From: an uncultured Helicobacteraceae bacterium
Lineage (GTDB): Bacteria; Campylobacterota; Campylobacteria; Campylobacterales; UBA6016
Assembly (NCBI GenBank): GCA_937973585.1
Contig: CALJKN010000193.1
Span: 1 to 10,430, forward strand
Direction of reading: 5' to 3'
DNA: 10,430 bases
Part shown: piece after piece, positions 6,546 through 10,430 of the stretch
Numbering within the stretch: position 1 is the first letter of the stretch
Layout of the letters: each line of letters starts with the position of its first letter
Position numbers and translations under genes: made by a program
Notes under the pieces: model-generated
What the model was told of the DNA's origin: nothing
The model's database searches: none
The model's input: only the letters and a program-made list of their open reading frames with translations

Positions 6546-7918
6546 TTTACATCTCTCCTAAAATCATCTTCTAGTCTGATTATATCATCTTCACCGAGAT
6601 ATTCGCCGACTTGAGCCTCTATGATTACAAGGTCTATTCTCCCTTCGTTCTCAAGCCTATGCACCTCACCCATCGGTATATACGTCGATTCATTTTGGCG
6701 AACCAAAAACGATTCGCTCCCGACCGTGACTTTTGCGGTTCCGCTGACCACTATCCAGTGCTCACTTCTGTGAAGATGTTTTTGGAGACTTAGCTTTTTG
6801 CCCGACTTCACGACAATACGTTTGATTTTGTAGTTTTTTTGCTCTTCTAGGATTGTATATGTCCCCCAGGGTCTATGGACGGTGAGGTGTATATTATGAA
6901 GCTCGCTTCCTCTCTCTTTTAGCTTTGAGACAACCTCTTTTACCTGCTGACCGCTCCCCTGTTTTGCAACCAAAAGAGCATCCGGAGTATCCACAATCAC
7001 CATCCCCTCTAGCCCTATAGCGGCTATTTGTCTCTCGGATGAGAGGATGAGATTATTTTTTGAGTCTATAGATATAGCATTTGAAATGGTATTGCCGTCT
7101 TTATCTTTTTCTAGTTCAGCATACAACGAATCAAAGCTACCCAGATCGCTCCACCCTATATCACAAGGGACCACTTTTACCAGTGCGCTTTTTTCCATAA
7201 CGGCATAATCTATACTGTCATCCGGAATGTTTAGCATATCGGAAAGTCTGATTTTTGCCTTATTCTCATCGGTAATTCTTGAGTCAAAAGCATTTTTAGA
7301 GGCGTTGTATATATCCGGAGCATACATAGCAAGCTCGGTCAAAAATACGTCTGCCCTAAAGCAGAACATACCGCTGTTCCAGTAATAATTTCCGGATTCT
7401 AGATATTTTGCGGCAGTATTTGCATCCGGTTTTTCCTTGAAAGATTTTACATCTTCACCCTCAGACTCTATATATCCATATCCGGTCTCAGGGTATGTGG
7501 GCTTAATCCCAAACGTAACGATATGCCCGTCTTTGGCAAGCTCTACCGCTCTGGATACCGCATCTTTATATGCCGCTTCGTCTTTGATAAGATGATCTGA
7601 TGAGCTAACTAGTAACACCTCATTAGGCTCTACGCCAAAAGCGGCCAAGGCGATGGCCGGAGCGGTATTTCTCCCTACAGGCTCAAGCAAAAAAGAGTAT
7701 TTGCTAGCTTTGCACTCCTCTAGTTGGTCGTGAGCCAAAAAAAACTGTTCGGAATTTGAAACGATAAGAGAGCTATTGCAAATTCCGATATTTCTCTCGT
7801 ACGTTTTTTGAAACAAAGACTCCCCGTCAAATAGCTTCACAAACTGCTTCGTCAATAAAGTCCTAGAGATCGGCCAGAGCCTTGTCCCGCTCCCGCCGGA
7901 GAGTATGACGTTTGTCAA
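6539..7918 (-). CDS. manC: Bifunctional mannose-1-phosphate guanylyltransferase / mannose-6-phosphate isomerase
   Basis: Makes GDP-mannose from Man-1-P and GTP and, through its C-terminal cupin, interconverts fructose-6-P and mannose-6-P (type II PMI). The 459-aa product shows GGSGTRLWPISR (8-19, nucleotide binding), EPVGRNTAPAIALAA (79-93), FKEKP (160-164), NSGMF (181-185) and the zinc-cupin motif QKHLHRSEHW (379-388). Length is close to the usual 460-480. One oddity: the conserved P-K-Q-F after the signature is T23-K-Q-F, an ACG codon one base from CCG, so a point mutation or sequencing error is possible. Start is TTG 7918, behind AAGGA and overlapping the fcl stop as TTGA. A phosphomannomutase is also needed for the route and is not in the window. 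Confidence 0.93.
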   Translation of the reverse strand: MTNVILSGGSGTRLWPISRTLLTKQFVKLFDGESLFQKTYERNIGICNSSLIVSNSEQFFLAHDQLEECKASKYSFLLEPVGRNTAPAIALAAFGVEPNEVLLVSSSDHLIKDEAAYKDAVSRAVELAKDGHIVTFGIKPTYPETGYGYIESEGEDVKSFKEKPDANTAAKYLESGNYYWNSGMFCFRADVFLTELAMYAPDIYNASKNAFDSRITDENKAKIRLSDMLNIPDDSIDYAVMEKSALVKVVPCDIGWSDLGSFDSLYAELEKDKDGNTISNAISIDSKNNLILSSERQIAAIGLEGMVIVDTPDALLVAKQGSGQQVKEVVSKLKERGSELHNIHLTVHRPWGTYTILEEQKNYKIKRIVVKSGKKLSLQKHLHRSEHWIVVSGTAKVTVGSESFLVRQNESTYIPMGEVHRLENEGRIDLVIIEAQVGEYLGEDDIIRLEDDFRRDVKC

Positions 7919-8967
7919 TTTTTTTCCTTTAGATACCAGTCATAAACACCGCTTATCCCATCTTTTAGGGATATTTTTCTCTTCCAACCGAGAGCATTTA
8001 ATTTCTCAACATTAGATAGCTTGCGCATTGTCCCGTCCGGCTTTTCTGTATTAAAAAACAGCTCCCCGTCAAACCCGACTATATCTTTTACAAGATATGC
8101 AAGCTCTTTTATACTTATCTCTTCGCCGCTACCTATGTTTATATGCGTATTTCTAATCTCTTTTTTGCCGTTTGACACATCTGCAAAGTCTATATTTTCC
8201 ATTATATACACGGAGGCATCGGCCATGTCCGATGAATGCAAAAACTCCCTAGTCGGCTTACCGCTTCCCCATATCTCAACTTTTTCGGCGCTCACGCCAA
8301 ATCTAGTCAAATACTCAATGGCCTTTTGCATGTCCTCTACGCCGATATCTTTGATAAGTGCATCATAATCTTTGTGTTTTAAAAGCTTTGCCAAATGCAC
8401 CTTTCTAATCATCGCCGGCAATACGTGTGATTTTTCAAGATCAAAATTATCATTTAGACCGTAAAGGTTTGTCGGCATAACCGATATAAAATTGGTACCG
8501 TACTGAATATTGTAGCTTTCACACATTTTTATTCCGGCAATCTTTGCTATAGCATACGGCTCATTTGTATATTCAAGCGGAGATGCAAGCAGACTCTCCT
8601 CGTCCATAGGCTGGGGAGCCTCTTTGGGATATATACAGGTGCTACCCAAAAATAGTAATTTCTTGACTCCGTTTAGATAGCTTTGGTGGATAACATTGTT
8701 TTGAATCTGGAGATTTTGATATATAAAATCTGCCCTATAGGTATTATTGGCAACAATCCCGCCAACTTTTGCAGCTGCCAAAAAAACATATTCCGGCTTC
8801 TCAGACTCAAAAAAATCGGCAACCGCTTTTTGGTCCAAGAGATCAAGCTCGGCATGTGTTCTGCCGATAATGTTCGTATATCCTTTAGAGCCTAGATTGG
8901 AAGCTATCGCACTACCGACCAACCCTCTATGCCCGGCAACATATATTTTGGCATTTTTTTCCATCAT
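7915..8967 (-). CDS. fcl: GDP-L-fucose synthase (GDP-4-keto-6-deoxymannose epimerase/reductase)
   Basis: Converts GDP-4-keto-6-deoxy-D-mannose to GDP-L-fucose by double epimerisation and NADPH reduction in the cytoplasm. The 350-aa SDR protein has the Rossmann motif GHRGLVG (12-18), GSTCIYP with S109 and C111, Y138-x-x-x-K142 and H181, all the residues known as catalytic in the E. coli enzyme, so it should be active. It is about 30 residues longer than E. coli Fcl; the extra stretch lies around 196-228, as in the long form common in Bacteroidetes and other groups. Arginine codons are 8 of 9 AGA/AGG, resident-style. The start MM at 8967/8964 overlaps the gmd stop (TAATG). It is the second fcl in the window; the other lies upstream of gmd and is Bacteroidales-like. 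Confidence 0.94.
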   Translation of the reverse strand: MMEKNAKIYVAGHRGLVGSAIASNLGSKGYTNIIGRTHAELDLLDQKAVADFFESEKPEYVFLAAAKVGGIVANNTYRADFIYQNLQIQNNVIHQSYLNGVKKLLFLGSTCIYPKEAPQPMDEESLLASPLEYTNEPYAIAKIAGIKMCESYNIQYGTNFISVMPTNLYGLNDNFDLEKSHVLPAMIRKVHLAKLLKHKDYDALIKDIGVEDMQKAIEYLTRFGVSAEKVEIWGSGKPTREFLHSSDMADASVYIMENIDFADVSNGKKEIRNTHINIGSGEEISIKELAYLVKDIVGFDGELFFNTEKPDGTMRKLSNVEKLNALGWKRKISLKDGISGVYDWYLKEKN

Positions 8968-10082
8968 TACTCAAAATACCTTAGGGTTTTATATCCGGCC
9001 TCTTGAAGGAATTTATCTTTTTGCATTAGTTTTATGTCACTAGACATCATATCTTTTACAAGCGCAGGAAGGTCGTATTTAGGAACCCACCCGAGTTTTG
9101 TTTTTGATTTTGTAGGATCACCAAGTAACAAATCAACCTCCGTAGGCCTAAAGTATTTTGGATCTACGCTAACTATCTCTTTGCCTATCTCTACTTGAAA
9201 TTCAGGCTTGGAACAAGATTTTACATACCCTTTTTCATCAACACCTTCGCCTCTAAACTCAACCTCTATTCCGGCCTCGGCAAATGCCATCCTCACAAAC
9301 TCTCGAACCTCTGTTGTAATTCCGGTAGCAATTACAAAGTCCTCCGGAGTCTCTTGTTGGAGAATCAAATACATCGCCTCTATATAGTCTTTTGCGTGAC
9401 CCCAGTCCCTTTTTGCGGATAGATTTCCGAGATATAGTTTATCTTGAAGTCCGAGAGCGATTTTTGCCGCAGCCCTTGTGATCTTGCGCGTCACAAACGT
9501 CTCTCCCCTGATAGGAGACTCATGGTTAAAGAGTATGCCGTTGCAAGCGAACATCCCATAAGCTTCACGGTAGTTTACCGTGATCCAATAAGCATACATT
9601 TTCGCAACAGCGTAGGGTGAACGCGGATAAAACGGCGTAGTTTCACGTTGTGGAGTTTCTTGCACCAAGCCATACAACTCGGATGTAGATGCCTGGTAAA
9701 TACGCGTCTTCGGGATCAAGTTCAGCAAACGGACCGCCTCTAGGATACGCAATACGCCCAAACCATCCGCATTCGCCGTATATTCGGGAGTGTCGAAACT
9801 TACTTTTACATGGCTCATGGCGGCCAGATTATAGATCTCGTCCGGTTGAACCTCGCCAATGATACGTGTAAGATTCAAACTATCCGTTAAATCGCCATAA
9901 TGCAAAATCAAATTACGGTTTTCCACATGCGGATCTTGATACAAATGATCGATACGGTCCGTATTGAACATGGAAGAACGACGCTTGATACCATGTACCG
10001 TATATCCTTTCTTGATCAAGAACTCGGTAAGATAAGCCCCATCCTGTCCCGTAATACCCGTTATTAACGCTACTTTGCCCAT
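8967..10082 (-). CDS. gmd: GDP-mannose 4,6-dehydratase, mosaic gene
   Basis: Dehydrates GDP-D-mannose to GDP-4-keto-6-deoxy-D-mannose, first step to GDP-L-fucose. The 371-aa product is full length, with TGITGQDG (8-15, NADP-binding), NLAAMSHV (85-92), ASTSELYG (131-138, active-site Thr/Glu), Y157-x-x-x-K161, and RPTEVDLLLGDPTK (312-325). Start ATG 10082 is preferred over an in-frame TTG at 10097 that lies inside a TTTTCAA repeat. Codon use changes abruptly: all 11 Arg codons up to residue 172 are CGT, while the 9 from residue 192 on are six AGG, one AGA, one CGC and one CGA. The 3' half therefore matches the resident genes and the 5' half the partial fcl to the right. The protein reads smoothly across the change, with no frameshift. 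Function is confident; origin is by recombination or contig chimerism. Confidence 0.95.
   Translation of the reverse strand: MGKVALITGITGQDGAYLTEFLIKKGYTVHGIKRRSSMFNTDRIDHLYQDPHVENRNLILHYGDLTDSLNLTRIIGEVQPDEIYNLAAMSHVKVSFDTPEYTANADGLGVLRILEAVRLLNLIPKTRIYQASTSELYGLVQETPQRETTPFYPRSPYAVAKMYAYWITVNYREAYGMFACNGILFNHESPIRGETFVTRKITRAAAKIALGLQDKLYLGNLSAKRDWGHAKDYIEAMYLILQQETPEDFVIATGITTEVREFVRMAFAEAGIEVEFRGEGVDEKGYVKSCSKPEFQVEIGKEIVSVDPKYFRPTEVDLLLGDPTKSKTKLGWVPKYDLPALVKDMMSSDIKLMQKDKFLQEAGYKTLRYFE
9537..9567. other. Inferred recombination (or assembly) junction inside gmd
   Basis: The last clear donor-style codon is CGT of Arg172 (9567-9569); the first resident-style codon is ATA of Ile183 (9534-9536), followed by AGG of Arg192. 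The junction falls in the conserved segment YGMFACNGILFNHESP, where homologous sequences from different phyla would be most alike. Position is estimated from codon use only. Confidence 0.6.
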
Positions 10083-10090
10083 TTCTCTAA

Positions 10091-10118
10091 TTTTCAATTT
10101 TCAATTCTCATTTTTCAA
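10091..10118. repeat. TTTTCAA heptamer tandem repeat, Bacteroidales-style
   Basis: Four tandem 7-bp units at 10091, 10098, 10105 (degenerate, TTCTCAT) and 10112. On the coding strand this reads AATTGAAAATTGAAAATT, a low-complexity sequence I recall as common between genes in Bacteroides/Parabacteroides-type genomes. It spans the stop of the partial fcl and the gap to gmd. It is not seen elsewhere in the window. Confidence 0.75.
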
Positions 10119-10430
10119 TTCCCAAGTACCATTCATAGAGTCGCTTCACGCCCTCCTCGATCTCGATCGTATGGCGCCAACCCAAGGCATGCAACTTGCT
10201 TACATCCGTCAGCTTACGAAGCGTACCGTCCGGCTTGGACGAGTTAAACCTCAACTCGCCCTCGAACCCGATCTCTCGCCGGATCAGTTCGGCGACCTCA
10301 CGGATCGAAAGCTCGATACCCGTACCTATATTAATATGTGTATTCCGGACCTCGCCCTCCTTCTGGCGGACATCCTCGAAATCCACGTGTTCCATGATAT
10401 AAACAGAAGCGTCGGCCATCTCCTCGCTCC
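10108..10430 (-). CDS. fcl: Second GDP-L-fucose synthase, C-terminal part (runs off right edge)
   Basis: The C-terminal ~107 residues of a second Fcl. The frame stays open to the window edge and reads S-E-E before the internal Met at 10419, aligning with the S-S-D-M-A-D-A-S segment of the intact Fcl at residues 245-252, so that Met is not the start. Matching blocks are MADASVYIME, RNTHINIG and KPDGTLRKLTDVSKLHALGW. It looks intact as far as visible and ends in the TTTTCAA repeat, 25 nt before gmd. Base composition is visibly richer in G+C than the genes to the left and Arg codons are mostly CGN (8 of 9), so it is foreign in style, probably from a Bacteroidales donor. The NADPH-binding and catalytic half is outside the window, so activity cannot be judged. 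Confidence 0.9.
   Translation of the reverse strand, partial: SEEMADASVYIMEHVDFEDVRQKEGEVRNTHINIGTGIELSIREVAELIRREIGFEGELRFNSSKPDGTLRKLTDVSKLHALGWRHTIEIEEGVKRLYEWYLGIEK

Noticed and set aside
8021..8368. A 115-aa open frame on the plus strand over fcl
   Set aside because: It is antisense to an fcl gene with a full set of catalytic residues and has no recognisable features. The similar plus-strand frame at 10196-10402 over the second fcl arises the same way.

Overview
The window looks like a chromosomal surface-glycan and protein-glycosylation region of a Campylobacterota bacterium. The clearest pointer is the left-edge gene, the N-terminal half of a PglB-type oligosaccharyltransferase with the Campylobacter-style catalytic motifs. 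AGA/AGG arginine codons, tightly overlapping genes, TTG/GTG starts and TAAAATAG-type -10 boxes fit this. The genus cannot be named from the sequence.

Layout, left to right. (1) 1-2408, minus strand: a translationally coupled operon read right to left. It encodes an 86-aa and a 75-aa two-helix membrane protein, a 37-aa single-helix peptide, a 30-aa remnant ORF, a HicB-like antitoxin, a HicA toxin and pglB (cut by the window edge). The hicBA segment lies between two 49-bp direct repeats that each carry the leader and first codons of pglB. (2) 2409-2533: divergent promoter region. (3) 2534-4261, plus strand: a 575-aa polytopic membrane protein resembling the LIC_10190-type / GT-C-like family. 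It meets the next gene tail to tail with a 7-bp overlap. (4) 10430-4255, minus strand: a nucleotide-sugar and lipid-carrier operon read right to left. It holds a partial second GDP-L-fucose synthase, gmd, fcl, manC (GMP/PMI), a WecA/MraY-family sugar-phosphate transferase and an ICMT-like membrane methyltransferase. From gmd onward each gene overlaps the next by 1-7 bases.

How the genes fit together: ManC makes GDP-mannose, Gmd converts it to GDP-4-keto-6-deoxymannose and Fcl gives GDP-L-fucose. The WecA-like enzyme would start a glycan on undecaprenyl phosphate. PglB transfers lipid-linked glycans to asparagine in the periplasm. That all of these serve one glycan is inference, because no glycosyltransferases for assembly are in view.

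Most striking observation: gmd is a mosaic. All 11 arginine codons up to residue 172 are CGT. None of the 9 from residue 192 on is CGT, and 7 of them are AGG/AGA. The foreign-looking half continues rightward into a 7-bp TTTTCAA tandem repeat and a second fcl, both Bacteroidales-like in style. Either a cross-phylum recombination fused a donor fcl-gmd' to the resident 'gmd-fcl, or the contig is chimeric at about 9,540-9,570. Second: the hicBA module appears to have been inserted in front of pglB with a 49-bp duplication, and recombination between the repeats would restore direct coupling of pglB to the small-membrane-protein genes.
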